A DNA stretch of 64,000 nt from a virus: the IMG/VR virus record IMGVR_UViG_3300031236_000004, positions 1 through 64,000 of that record. One strand, 5' to 3'. How positions within the stretch are numbered: position 1 is the stretch's first letter; each line of letters opens with the position of its first letter. The position numbers were made by a program, and so were the translations under genes. Below, piece after piece: positions 1 to 6,949 of the stretch. Under the pieces are notes generated by a model. The model was not told where the DNA came from. It was given only the letters and a program-made list of their open reading frames with translations, and did no database searches.

Positions 1-515
1 CGCGCCGCGCACGCCACGCGCCACGCGGCGCGGTGCGGCGCGACCCACTCGCGCCCGCGGTACCACGTCAGCGACAGGGTCCCGTCGGGCGCCAGGCGCT
101 CGACTGCCAGCCGCGTCGACTCCATCGCGACGTGGTCGAACCCCATGTGGTCGAGGTTCGCGAAGCCGACGAGGGGGAGGCGCCGGAGCACGTCGCAGAC
201 GTCGGCGCGCTCGGCGCGCGCCCCGGGCCACGCGCGCCGGATCGCCTCCAGGTTCGCCAGCACGGCCAGGCGCTGCGCCACGGTCCGGGCCCAGTCGACG
301 AACCACGCGCGCTCGGGCCGCCAGCCGAGGTAGTCGCGCGCCAGCGCCACCTCGCTCAGCTCGGTGCCCGCGAGGGTCACCAGGTGCCCGAGGCGGCTCC
401 CGGATAGCGCGTGCTTGTACGCGAACAGGCGGGCGGCTCGCTTGTCGTCGGTCTCGCCGGGGTACAGGCGCGACCGGTAGCGCTCGCCGGTGACCGCGCT
501 GTGCGTGCCGCTCAC
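1..515 (-). CDS. hypothetical protein, 3' end beyond window
   Basis: The GTG start at 515 shares four bases (GTGA) with the stop codon of the gene upstream, the commonest junction in this operon. The frame stays open to base 1, so at least 171 residues are present and the C-terminus is missing. Third codon positions are almost all G or C, which supports coding. A central stretch (GFANLDHMGFDHVAMES) is the most distinctive part. It recalls the tail of a Rossmann-type enzyme such as a methyltransferase, but no catalytic motif can be confirmed, so no function is assigned. Confidence 0.75.
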   Translation of the reverse strand, partial: MSGTHSAVTGERYRSRLYPGETDDKRAARLFAYKHALSGSRLGHLVTLAGTELSEVALARDYLGWRPERAWFVDWARTVAQRLAVLANLEAIRRAWPGARAERADVCDVLRRLPLVGFANLDHMGFDHVAMESTRLAVERLAPDGTLSLTWYRGREWVAPHRAAWRVACAA

Positions 516-1504
516 GTGGTCTCCCAGTACAACTGCATGCGCTCGAAGTTCTTCGGCTGCTTGTGCGCCGGGTTGTGCTTCTTCCACGCCACCTTGACGC
601 GCCCGGCCTTCTTCATCGCGCTGAGGACGCGGTTGAGCGGTCCCGGTGACAGCTTGAGGTGGTTTTTGAGGAACTGCTTGCTGGCCCAGCCGCCGGCGGC
701 TTTGATCGCGGCGTCGACGGTCGAGAAGTACGCGGACGGATCCTTCACCGGTGACCGCGGCACGTGCACGTTGGTGACGTCGATCTTCGCGTTCGGATCT
801 GCCGCCCAATACTCGTACGACTTGCTCGACGACTGCCCGGTGTGCGCCGGGTTGCCGGACCGCGTCACCTTCCAGATCATGCCCGCGTCCGCGAGGAGCT
901 TGCAGATCGGCGGCCCAGCGGCGAAGTCCCCGAACAGCTCCTTGCCGACGCGCGACGTGTTGTACCACGGGTCGGCCTGGATGGCCTCGAGCGCGCGCCT
1001 GCAGCGCGGCGCCAGGACGCCGAAGCCGCCCGCCGCGGGGGCGACGCGCGTCGCCGCGTCGCCGCGCTTCGCGCTCGCGGCGATCTTGCGGGTCCGCTCG
1101 GAGTTGCCGCCTACCGCGCGCACGACCTGCTCGGTACCCATCTCCGGGTCCCGCGCGAGCAGGCGCTCGACGTCGCGGCGGATCTCGTCGACGGTGCGCC
1201 GGCTGCGGTTGGTCTTCGGGCGCAGCGCCGCGTGTGCCGCGATCGTCTTCTTCGCCGGCGCCTTCTTCGCCGGCGCCTTCGGCGTCCTGGCGACCAGGCT
1301 CGACTCGTCGACCCGGCGACCGCCGGCCGTCGCATGCTTGCCGCGTTCGCCGGACTTGCCGTCGAGGTGGGCCATCTCGGCGTGGCCCTCGTCCACGAGC
1401 CGAGTCCCCTCGGCGATCTTGAGGGCGGCCTCGAGGTAGCCGCGGCCCTTGACGCTCAGTCCGTCCATGATCTCAGCGGTGAAGATGCTCCTGTCGTCGT
1501 TCAC
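512..1504 (-). CDS. hypothetical basic protein, possible DNA-binding
   Basis: 330 residues, GTG start with AAAGGAG six bases upstream. The N-terminal third is followed by a Lys/Ala/Pro linker (APAKKAPAKK, about residues 72-81) like those in histone-like and DNA-binding proteins. Residues about 100-150 are rich in Arg and form helix-like turns (VDEIRRDVERLL). The C-terminal part looks like a winged-helix fold (TVDAAIKAAGGWASKQFLKNH followed by a basic strand) but I cannot confirm it. No enzyme motif seen. It is the first gene after a short untranslated gap with an ATAAAG element, so it may start a transcript. DNA or nucleoid binding is an inference. Confidence 0.7.
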   Translation of the reverse strand: MNDDRSIFTAEIMDGLSVKGRGYLEAALKIAEGTRLVDEGHAEMAHLDGKSGERGKHATAGGRRVDESSLVARTPKAPAKKAPAKKTIAAHAALRPKTNRSRRTVDEIRRDVERLLARDPEMGTEQVVRAVGGNSERTRKIAASAKRGDAATRVAPAAGGFGVLAPRCRRALEAIQADPWYNTSRVGKELFGDFAAGPPICKLLADAGMIWKVTRSGNPAHTGQSSSKSYEYWAADPNAKIDVTNVHVPRSPVKDPSAYFSTVDAAIKAAGGWASKQFLKNHLKLSPGPLNRVLSAMKKAGRVKVAWKKHNPAHKQPKNFERMQLYWETT

Positions 1505-1542
1505 GTGTGCTCCTTTGGCAGTGCGTGCTTGCGCTGCTCAGT

Positions 1543-1548
1543 CTTTAT
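1543..1548 (-). promoter_or_regulatory. ATAAAG element upstream of leftward gene
   Basis: Weak match (ATAAAG instead of ATAAAC) to the element recurring at transcription-unit starts in this window. It lies 38 bases before the GTG at 1504, in the only untranslated gap nearby. Confidence 0.35.
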
Positions 1549-1560
1549 GCCGAATTTCGA

Positions 1561-1749
1561 CTAGCGATTCAGGTTCGCCCTGACCGCCGCGATCGTCCCG
1601 ACCGTGACGTCGCCGTGGGCGCGGACGATGTCCCAGTTGCTCGCGCCGGCCCCGATCATCTTGAGGATGTTCGCGCGGTCGCCGATGTCGAGCGTGTCCC
1701 AGTGCTTGTGCTTGCCGTCCGGCCACAGGTGCGGCGGGATCTTGGCCAC
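1561..1749 (-). CDS. small helix-turn-helix-like protein
   Basis: 62 residues, GTG start with GAGGAGG seven bases upstream. The sequence runs from a charged N-terminus (IPPHLWPDGKHKHWDTL) into three predicted helices, with DRANILKMIGAGASNWDIV resembling the helix-turn-helix of small homeodomain-like DNA-binding proteins. There is no ligand or dimer domain. A role as a small transcription factor or recombination accessory protein is an inference from size and fold only. It ends in TAG 56 bases before the next gene. Confidence 0.65.
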   Translation of the reverse strand: MAKIPPHLWPDGKHKHWDTLDIGDRANILKMIGAGASNWDIVRAHGDVTVGTIAAVRANLNR

Positions 1750-1759
1750 GGTGTCCTCC

Positions 1760-2326
1760 TCAGTGCTGGTTGACGATGCACTCGATGCAGGTGATCACAC
1801 TACCCTCGTAGGCCGCGCGGACCTTGACGTAGTGCGTTAGGTAGTGCGGGACCCCGACGAACGGCTCGAGCGTCGCGCCCGATTCTCCGAACCGGCACTG
1901 CGGCCACTGACTGAGCGGCGCTCGATCGTGGAAGACGCCCGCCGCATCAGGCAGCGGGACGACGGCCTCGGTGAAGTCGAGGGCGAGCGCGGCGCCGCGC
2001 GGGGTCAGGACGTGCTGGCCGCCGGTCAGCAGGTCCCGCTCGACCAGCTCGAGCAGGCCCCGCATGTTCGAGCGCAGGCGCCCCGACGTCCACTCGCCCG
2101 TGGCGAACTCCTCCAGCGCCGCGCGGGCCGCCTGCGAGAGGCCGAACACGTCGTCGAGCGCGAGGCAGTATCGGCACGTGGGCGCGCCGCCCCTCTTGCG
2201 AGTCCCCGGCCCGAACGCCTGCGTGCCCCGCTTCCGGCAGCACAGGGTCCAGGTCAGGTTTGACGCCCCCGTCGCCGTCTCGTGCACGACGTGCCACACG
2301 GTCCCGCGATCCGACTTGAAGATCAT
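1760..2326 (-). CDS. two-unit CIxC-family protein
   Basis: 188 residues. The ATG at 2326 follows GAGGAGG and overlaps the upstream stop (ATGA), so the longer upstream extension is rejected. It appears to hold two copies of the small family described here. Residues about 1-55 have VWHVVHE, a lone CC and then TCRYC. The C-terminal 55 residues have GVFHD, a lone Cys (QCRFG) and the terminal ITCIECI. Between them lies a helical segment (about 60-130, ARAALEEFATGEW) not found in the single-unit members. Each unit supplies one Cys pair plus a single Cys and a His, enough for one zinc site, but metal binding is inferred. Function unknown. Confidence 0.75.
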   Translation of the reverse strand: MIFKSDRGTVWHVVHETATGASNLTWTLCCRKRGTQAFGPGTRKRGGAPTCRYCLALDDVFGLSQAARAALEEFATGEWTSGRLRSNMRGLLELVERDLLTGGQHVLTPRGAALALDFTEAVVPLPDAAGVFHDRAPLSQWPQCRFGESGATLEPFVGVPHYLTHYVKVRAAYEGSVITCIECIVNQH

Positions 2327-2532
2327 GGCGCCCTCCTCGGCCTGCCGGAGTTCGCCACGCACGCGATGCAGTCGACCGGCGCGTCGACGGGCCTCGCGCG
2401 GGTGATGCCGCGCCACGCGCCACTTTCGTCCGTGACGACGACGCCGCACGTCGTCTCTCCGAATTGCTCGCTGGTCTCCGGGCGGTGCACCTCGTGCGTC
2501 ACGCCGTCCTGCGTCTGCGCCTGGCCGCTCAC
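2323..2532 (-). CDS. small CIxC-family protein
   Basis: 69 residues starting at a GTG that overlaps the upstream stop (GTGA) and ending in an ATGA overlap with the next gene. It has the family plan: DGVTHEV near the N-terminus, a single Cys in the middle (TTCG), and VDCIACV near the C-terminus, followed by a short basic tail. One of seven consecutive or near-consecutive copies between 1760 and 4033. Probably binds one zinc ion through the Cys pair plus the central Cys and the His. The biological role is unknown. Confidence 0.7.
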   Translation of the reverse strand: MSGQAQTQDGVTHEVHRPETSEQFGETTCGVVVTDESGAWRGITRARPVDAPVDCIACVANSGRPRRAP

Positions 2533-2744
2533 GGGTCCGCGTCCGGCGCCACCGCGCACAGGATGCACGTGGTGGGCAGGTCCGTTGGCGTCCAGCCCCA
2601 GGGCTGGTGCACGTTGTAGAACACGTAGACGACGTGGTTGTTGCAGAGCGCTATCGCGTACGGCACGTATTTCCGGCGGACGACGAAGCGGTGAACGATC
2701 CCGTTCTCGTTGTGGATCGCCCTGATGGTGTCCGCCTTCGTCAC
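2529..2744 (-). CDS. small CIxC-family protein
   Basis: 71 residues, GTG start overlapping the upstream stop region. Family landmarks are NGIVHRFV (about residues 14-21), a lone Cys (ALCNN) and TTCILCAVA at the C-terminus. The middle is aromatic-rich (VVYVFYNVHQPWGW), so the region between the metal ligands probably forms a small beta sheet. Stop overlaps the next gene by GTGA. No known domain recognised. Confidence 0.7.
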   Translation of the reverse strand: MTKADTIRAIHNENGIVHRFVVRRKYVPYAIALCNNHVVYVFYNVHQPWGWTPTDLPTTCILCAVAPDADP

Positions 2745-2974
2745 GTCACGTCTCCGTTGACGCGCTGCTCCGCGTTGTGCATCATGATCGCGTACCTCCC
2801 GTGCAGTTCCTGCGAGACATAGCCGTGACGCCCCGCCAGTACTCCATGTTCTCGTCCGAGCAGTGCCCCCGGGCGCTGGCCCTCATGGCCGGCCTCGCGG
2901 ACGCGGCGGGTCGGCGCGCGGACGCCGGGCAGTGGCTCGTGGAGCTGATCGGCGCGATCGTGCTGGCTCAGCAC
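2741..2974 (-). CDS. questionable ORF in duplicated segment (copy 2)
   Basis: 77-residue frame opening at a GTG that overlaps the end of the upstream gene and closing in a GTGA overlap with the next one, so the operon geometry supports it. However, third-position G+C is lower than in real neighbours, and the opposite strand is also open (2777-3046, GTG start) with slightly better codon statistics. The DNA is homologous, without gaps over about 70 bases, to 3500-3590. Either strand could be coding; see the finding on the duplicated segment. Confidence 0.35.
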   Translation of the reverse strand: MLSQHDRADQLHEPLPGVRAPTRRVREAGHEGQRPGALLGREHGVLAGRHGYVSQELHGRYAIMMHNAEQRVNGDVT

Positions 2975-3186
2975 CGCGCCAGTGCGGTCAGGCAGAGCAC
3001 GCAGGCGAGCGGCAGCTCGGTCGCCCTCAAGACGCCCTTGGCGTAGATCACGCGCGTCCTGCTCGTGACGTAGCCTTCGTCAACCTCGCAGCACGTGAAC
3101 CACGACGACTCGCTATCGGCGCGCGCCGAGGCGATGCCCTCGTGCACGACCCCGTGTGGGTCGATGAGGCGGAGCCGGTCACCCAC
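2968..3186 (-). CDS. small CIxC-family protein
   Basis: 72 residues; GTG start inside the end of the upstream gene (8-base overlap). Landmarks are LIDPHGVVHEGI at residues about 7-18, a central FTCCEVDEG and a C-terminal ACVLCLTALARC. The N-terminal LIDPxGVVHxGI string is shared with the next copy upstream (3179-3379), showing a recent tandem duplication. Ends with an extra Cys as last residue. Predicted zinc-binding mini-protein of unknown role. Confidence 0.7.
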   Translation of the reverse strand: MGDRLRLIDPHGVVHEGIASARADSESSWFTCCEVDEGYVTSRTRVIYAKGVLRATELPLACVLCLTALARC

Positions 3187-3379
3187 GGCGCCTCCCCGCG
3201 ATGCACTGGACGCACGTCGTCGCGCTCCCCGGCGGCGCCTCGCGCAGCTGCTCGTGCAGCCACAGCGTGACGACGCGGGTGCCCTCCTTCTCGCAGCGGG
3301 TGGTGCGGGTGGCGCCCAGCACGACGATGCCGTCGTGGACGACTCCCGTCGGGTCGATAAGCTGTCGGTGCCTGCTCAT
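3179..3379 (-). CDS. small CIxC-family protein
   Basis: 66 residues, ATG start overlapping the preceding frame by ATGA. LIDPTGVVHDGI near the N-terminus, a single Cys (TTRCEKEG), then TTCVQCIAG and a short Arg/Gly tail. Closest relative in the window is the downstream neighbour at 2968. A 15-base palindrome with two RTAAAC half sites lies 50 bases upstream, so transcription of this and the following genes may start there. Confidence 0.7.
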   Translation of the reverse strand: MSRHRQLIDPTGVVHDGIVVLGATRTTRCEKEGTRVVTLWLHEQLREAPPGSATTCVQCIAGRRRG

Positions 3380-3591
3380 TCGCCTCCTTCGCCCGTCGCG
3401 TTCCGCTCGGTGTGGCGCCCGCGCTCGGTGTTTATCGGATAAACGCCAGATCGTCCTAGCACGGGCGCGCGGTACGATACCCGCATCGCGTCCCGATTCC
3501 CATGGACGTCGCGCACCTCGATCCAGTCCCCAGGAGCGCCGCCCTCATGGCAGCCCTCCACCTCGCCGTCGGCAACAACCTGCACGCCCAC
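3376..3591 (-). CDS. questionable ORF in duplicated segment (copy 1)
   Basis: 71-residue frame (GTG at 3591, three bases after the upstream stop) ending in an ATGA overlap. It resembles the frame at 2741-2974 (shared QLHE just upstream, then GV and CHEG/GHEG). Against it: its C-terminal third runs through the palindrome at 3430-3444 and has weak codon bias, and the plus strand holds an equally open 63-residue frame (3502-3693, ATG). It may be an untranslated regulatory segment. Confidence 0.3.
   Translation of the reverse strand: MGVQVVADGEVEGCHEGGAPGDWIEVRDVHGNRDAMRVSYRAPVLGRSGVYPINTERGRHTERNATGEGGE
3430..3444. promoter_or_regulatory. 15-bp perfect palindrome with two RTAAAC half sites
   Basis: GTTTATCGGATAAAC reads the same on both strands around the central base. 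Each half carries the ATAAAC element found upstream of many transcription units here. It is AT-rich in a GC-rich region and lies 50 bases upstream of the ATG at 3379. Candidate operator or divergent promoter. Confidence 0.5.
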
Positions 3592-3593
3592 CT

Positions 3594-3782
3594 CTACCTC
3601 GTGGAGCTGATGGCGTGGGCGTCGTTCAGCGCCAGCAGGCACAGGATGCAGTTGACGACCGCGTCCGCGGAGGTTGCAACCCCGAGCACGTGATCGGCGC
3701 AGCACGCGCCGCACGCCAGGTGCTCGTGGTCCGCGACGTGGATGACGCCCGCGTGCCGCCGGCGCAGCGGCCACCGGCTCAC
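3594..3782 (-). CDS. small CIxC-family protein
   Basis: 62 residues; GTG start overlaps the upstream stop (GTGA). All codons end in G or C apart from a few, so the strand is certain. Landmarks: HAGVIHVADHEH, a central ACGACC and the C-terminal VNCILCLLALN. The last 30 bases, beyond the Cys pair, belong to the segment that is duplicated at 2960. Ends with TAG. Confidence 0.7.
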   Translation of the reverse strand: MSRWPLRRRHAGVIHVADHEHLACGACCADHVLGVATSADAVVNCILCLLALNDAHAISSTR

Positions 3783-4033
3783 CGGGTCAGGCACCGGATG
3801 CACGTCGCGACCGGCGCGACCTCGAGGTGCCGGACTTCTCGAGTCTCGCTGCCCAGCAGCTCGCACAGGCACATGAAGTCGACGTCGCACGCGAGAAACA
3901 GGTGGGCGCTGCCCCGGTGCTGGACGCCGGTGACGACCAGAATGTGCGCGACCCCGTGCTTGTCGAGGACGATCTCGTGGCTGCCGATCTCGGGCGGCTC
4001 CTTGAGGGAGGCGAGGACCTCGCCGAGCGTCAC
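3779..4033 (-). CDS. small CIxC-family protein
   Basis: 84 residues, GTG start in a GTGA overlap with the upstream gene. It has a longer N-terminus (LGEVLASLKEPPEIG) before DKHGVAHILVV, a central LACDVDFMCLC with three Cys, and a C-terminal ATCIRCLTR. The extra central Cys pair could allow a second metal site. First copy of the 1760-4033 cluster in transcription order. Confidence 0.7.
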   Translation of the reverse strand: MTLGEVLASLKEPPEIGSHEIVLDKHGVAHILVVTGVQHRGSAHLFLACDVDFMCLCELLGSETREVRHLEVAPVATCIRCLTR

Positions 4034-5094
4034 GGGGTCGTGGCGTCAGCCACGTAGACCATGTTCGGCATCTCGTCGGGGTCGTCGCAGACGTTGCGGC
4101 GGGTGTTGTCCAACACCCGCTGCTGCGCCTCTGCGGTGAGCAGCCGGAGCTTGTAGCTCCACAGGTCCCGCGCCGCCTCGACCTGCCGGGGCGTCAACCC
4201 GCACTCCGCGTTGGTGCTGACGTGGGCGCTGCCCGTCCAGGCGACGGACTCGGTCTGCTGCGCCCGCTCGAAGCGCGTCAGGCACTCGCCGCCCCGGATG
4301 CCGTCGATCGTCGCGACCTCGCGGACGAAGATCGCGTCGCGCAGGCTCTTGAGCGGGTCGACGCACGGCAGGACGACGGGGGCGGCGGGCGCGGCGGGCC
4401 CGGCGGCGCGCCGCGGCAGCTCGGCGATCCTCACGCGGGCATACGCGTTCGGGATTCCGCACACGCCCCGGCGCCTGCCGATGCGGCCGATATAGAAGCC
4501 GTCGTTCAGCCTGTCGATGGCCCCCACGAGCGCGTCGTACGCGTCGCTGCGCTCCTGGTCAGGGCCCACGTCGGCGACCCGGACGATCCCGGTGCCGTCG
4601 CCGAGGTCGTGGAGCACGCGCGGGTCGACGACCACGGGCGTCAGCGTCGGCTTCGCGTCGTCCCACCGCGGGATCCGCCGTACGGGGTCGTCCATCCGGG
4701 TTTCGGACGAGCGCGCGCTGCTCACGGACCACCCCGCGGGCGTGCCGCTGAGGCGGACGTCGAGGCCGTCGATGATCAATGAGTGGCTCGGGCCCTCCGC
4801 CTCGATGTACTGGAAGCAGTCCCCGGGCCTGAGGTCGCGGCGACGCAGGTTGAGCGGCGTCGCCTCGGGGTGCGTCGAGCAGTGCTCGAGCAGCTCGATC
4901 GGCCTATCGCCGTGGGTCTTCATGTATTCGCTCTTGTCGCTCTTCTCCCAGCCCCACGTGTCCCAGCCCTCGGGTTTCGGCGGGCTGGCTTCCTCGTATT
5001 TGAACGTCAGCGTCGGCTTGTGGTCGGGGGCGCTCATATCGTCGAGCGCGAAGCGCCAGCAGTCCCCGGGCTGGATGTCCCTGAGTCGCAGCAT
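4030..5094 (-). CDS. hypothetical protein with repeated RPGDC element
   Basis: 354 residues, ATG start. The N-terminal half carries the same short element twice: LRLRDIQPGDCWRF (residues 2-15) and LRRRDLRPGDCFQYI (about 83-97), each followed by a strand-rich stretch, suggesting two copies of a small beta domain. Residues about 190-230 (YIGRIGRRRGVCGIPNAY) and the C-terminal helical region after an Ala/Pro linker (about 235-245) are not recognised. It is the first large gene upstream of the CIxC cluster and is translationally coupled to it by a GTGA overlap. Confidence 0.75.
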   Translation of the reverse strand: MLRLRDIQPGDCWRFALDDMSAPDHKPTLTFKYEEASPPKPEGWDTWGWEKSDKSEYMKTHGDRPIELLEHCSTHPEATPLNLRRRDLRPGDCFQYIEAEGPSHSLIIDGLDVRLSGTPAGWSVSSARSSETRMDDPVRRIPRWDDAKPTLTPVVVDPRVLHDLGDGTGIVRVADVGPDQERSDAYDALVGAIDRLNDGFYIGRIGRRRGVCGIPNAYARVRIAELPRRAAGPAAPAAPVVLPCVDPLKSLRDAIFVREVATIDGIRGGECLTRFERAQQTESVAWTGSAHVSTNAECGLTPRQVEAARDLWSYKLRLLTAEAQQRVLDNTRRNVCDDPDEMPNMVYVADATTP

Positions 5095-5095
5095 G

Positions 5096-5365
5096 TCAGC
5101 CTCCTTCCGGCGACGCGTCGAGCGCCGCCTCGTAGTTGTCGTCGTCGAAGTTCGAGACCGACCTGCAGCGCGGGCAGGTCCAGCGGTCGTCCGGCCGGCA
5201 CAGCTGCCGGCCGTACTCGTCGTCGGTCAGGAACTGCCGGCCGTGCCCGCGACAGAGCACCGCGTACGGCGTTGGGGTCTCGGAGAGCGCGGGCGTTCCC
5301 TCGGCGGGGCGCAGCCTCTCCAGCTCGGCGCGGGCGTGCGCCTGGAGCTTCGCCAGGTCGGTCAC
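5096..5365 (-). CDS. small zinc-ribbon-like protein
   Basis: 89 residues; GTG start in a GTGA overlap with the upstream cupin-like gene. The N-terminus is helical (LAKLQAHARAELERL). The C-terminal half has VLCRGHGRQF and later LCRPDDRWTCPRCRS, giving four or five Cys plus a His for a zinc ribbon. Ends with an acidic tail. No enzymatic motif. Confidence 0.7.
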   Translation of the reverse strand: MTDLAKLQAHARAELERLRPAEGTPALSETPTPYAVLCRGHGRQFLTDDEYGRQLCRPDDRWTCPRCRSVSNFDDDNYEAALDASPEGG

Positions 5366-5889
5366 GAGGTCACCGTGTTGTCGCCGCCCAGGTACTCGCG
5401 CCACGGCACGTGACGACCCTTCTCCTCGTCGAGGAAGCCCCAGCCGCCAACGTTGCGTCCCGCGATGAAGAGGCTCCACGAGCCCCGGTCCGGGTAGAGC
5501 AAGTCCACGCGGTGGTACGTGTCGCTCGTGATCGTGTTGACGCTGCCCGCGCGGAACGTCTGGTGCTCGCGCACGACGTGCCTCGCGCCGTCGTCGTCGG
5601 CGTACACGCCGACGACGCGCTCCTCGACGTAGCCGCCCTTGAGGATCAGCGCCCAGCTCTTCGCCCACGGGTGTGAGTGAGTGTCGCGGTCTTCGTCCGA
5701 TCGGTGGAAGAAGTGGATGAAGACCGCGAACCGCGCGTCGGGCGTCACCCCGTCGTCACCCGTGTTGTTCTTCGTCCGGGGCCCGCGCGGATACAAGTAC
5801 CAGCGCGTCAAGTACTTGTCCCCGCGCGCGTTGGTGATCGTTCGATGCGGCAGTCGCATGACGATCTTCTTCAGGAGCCACTCCAGCAT
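5362..5889 (-). CDS. cupin-like protein
   Basis: 175 residues, ATG start. The segment THSHPWAKSWALILKGGYVE (about 69-88) followed by RAGSVNTITSDTYHRVDLL (about 114-132) and WSLFIAGRNVGGWGF matches the two conserved motifs of small cupins (H-x-H-x-W near a beta strand, then a second His). The RWYLYPRGPR stretch near the N-terminus is also typical of this phage-borne group. Three His are positioned to bind a metal, but substrate and reaction are unknown. Next upstream gene is 54 bases away across an 8-bp triplet repeat. Confidence 0.7.
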   Translation of the reverse strand: MLEWLLKKIVMRLPHRTITNARGDKYLTRWYLYPRGPRTKNNTGDDGVTPDARFAVFIHFFHRSDEDRDTHSHPWAKSWALILKGGYVEERVVGVYADDDGARHVVREHQTFRAGSVNTITSDTYHRVDLLYPDRGSWSLFIAGRNVGGWGFLDEEKGRHVPWREYLGGDNTVTS

Positions 5890-5925
5890 CAGGACCTCCG
5901 TTCTAGTTGGCCGCGAGCATACGAC

Positions 5926-5949
5926 GTCACCGCGTCACCGCGTCACCGC
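5926..5949. repeat. 8-bp tandem repeat, three copies
   Basis: GTCACCGC occurs three times in a row. On the minus strand each unit contains TGA, and the 8-base period puts stops in all three frames just where the gene at 5943-6386 ends. Confidence 0.7.
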
Positions 5950-6386
5950 GTCCCGCGCTTCTTGGGTTCCTTGAACGGCTCCCCCGCCGCCGTCGCGGCC
6001 CGCGCGAACACGTGCGCCAGCCACTTCGCCTCGTCGCTCTGGTCGCGGTCGTCCCACGACTGGGTCATCGCCTCGCGGTGGTGGCTCACGAACTCCATCG
6101 AGTTGGCGAACACCGCCTTCTTGTCGGGCTTCGCGCGCGGGTGGTCGCGGTCGCGCGGCGCCTTCCCCATGTTCGCCGCCAGGATCAGCGCGCCCCGGCA
6201 CGCCTCGCCCGAGCCGCCGGCGAGCCAGTTCGCCTTCCAGTCCGGGTCGTCGTAGTCGATCGTGGGGTGGCAGGGCAGCAGCTCGTCCCGGTTGATGCAG
6301 TCGATGAAGCTCTCGGGCGAGCCCGAGCCCAGCCAGCCCGCCATGGACCTGCGCCTGAACGGGCACTGGTTGCAGGTCGGCGTCAC
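5943..6386 (-). CDS. Cys-rich protein, DUF6283-like
   Basis: 147 residues, GTG start in a GTGA overlap. N-terminal TCNQCPFRRR, then LPCHPTIDYDD at about residue 39 and EACRGALILAAN near 62. The order CxxCPxR, CHPT, CxGAL is shared with the gene at 8023-8523 and recalls the DUF6283 proteins of actinobacteria and their phages (a memory-based match). The C-terminal third is helical and basic (FKEPKKRGTR). The five Cys and His may bind a metal. Function unknown. Confidence 0.7.
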   Translation of the reverse strand: MTPTCNQCPFRRRSMAGWLGSGSPESFIDCINRDELLPCHPTIDYDDPDWKANWLAGGSGEACRGALILAANMGKAPRDRDHPRAKPDKKAVFANSMEFVSHHREAMTQSWDDRDQSDEAKWLAHVFARAATAAGEPFKEPKKRGTR

Positions 6387-6949
6387 AGCCGCCCGCTCAT
6401 CACCTCGTCCAGGAGCGCCAGGTCCGGGTCGGCGTACTTCGGAGGCGGCGGGGGCGGCAGCGCTCCCCCGCGGGGCCTCCCCAGCCTTCGCCGCAGCGCG
6501 GCCTCGAGGCTTCTTCTTGTTCTCGGTATGGGCCACAGCTTCTTCCTCCTCATCGCGGCCCTCGCCGCGGCGAAATGGCGCGGCTCGAGCAGGTCGTAGT
6601 CGACGGTGTTCTTGATCTCGCGCTCGATCAGGTCGGGGCGCCCGCACGCGCGCAGCAGCGCCGCCGAGACCGTCATCGCGGCGACCTCGGCGACGTTGCA
6701 GTGCTCGCGCTCGCACTCGCAGTAGGCCAGCGCGCAGCTGTCGTACTTCGGCGAGCTTCGGCGGTCGCGCGGCTCGAACAGCGCGTGCCCGATCTCGTGC
6801 GCGGGCCCCCAGCCCTCGACGTCCGCGAGGAACCGCGGCTCGCGCGCGGCGAGCGGGCACCAGTCTACGGCGAGCCGGTGGACCTCACCGAGCGTCAGGC
6901 GGGACGCGCTTGACGCGCCGCCCGCACGCCGTACATTCGAATCCCTCAT
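6383..6949 (-). CDS. putative zinc metallopeptidase (HEIGH)
   Basis: 188 residues. GPAHEIGHALFEP (about residues 49-61) is a gluzincin-type HExxH helix. Downstream CALAYCECEREHCNVAEVAA has a glutamate/aspartate-rich stretch that could give the third ligand, and three Cys that may form a second site. Domain order resembles small phage and ImmA-like peptidases, but the family is not certain. The C-terminal half has a polyproline run (LPPPPPPK). The ATG at 6949 makes its first 21 codons overlap another gene (6885-7055) in a different frame, so a later start cannot be excluded. Confidence 0.6.
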   Translation of the reverse strand: MRDSNVRRAGGASSASRLTLGEVHRLAVDWCPLAAREPRFLADVEGWGPAHEIGHALFEPRDRRSSPKYDSCALAYCECEREHCNVAEVAAMTVSAALLRACGRPDLIEREIKNTVDYDLLEPRHFAAARAAMRRKKLWPIPRTRRSLEAALRRRLGRPRGGALPPPPPPKYADPDLALLDEVMSGRL

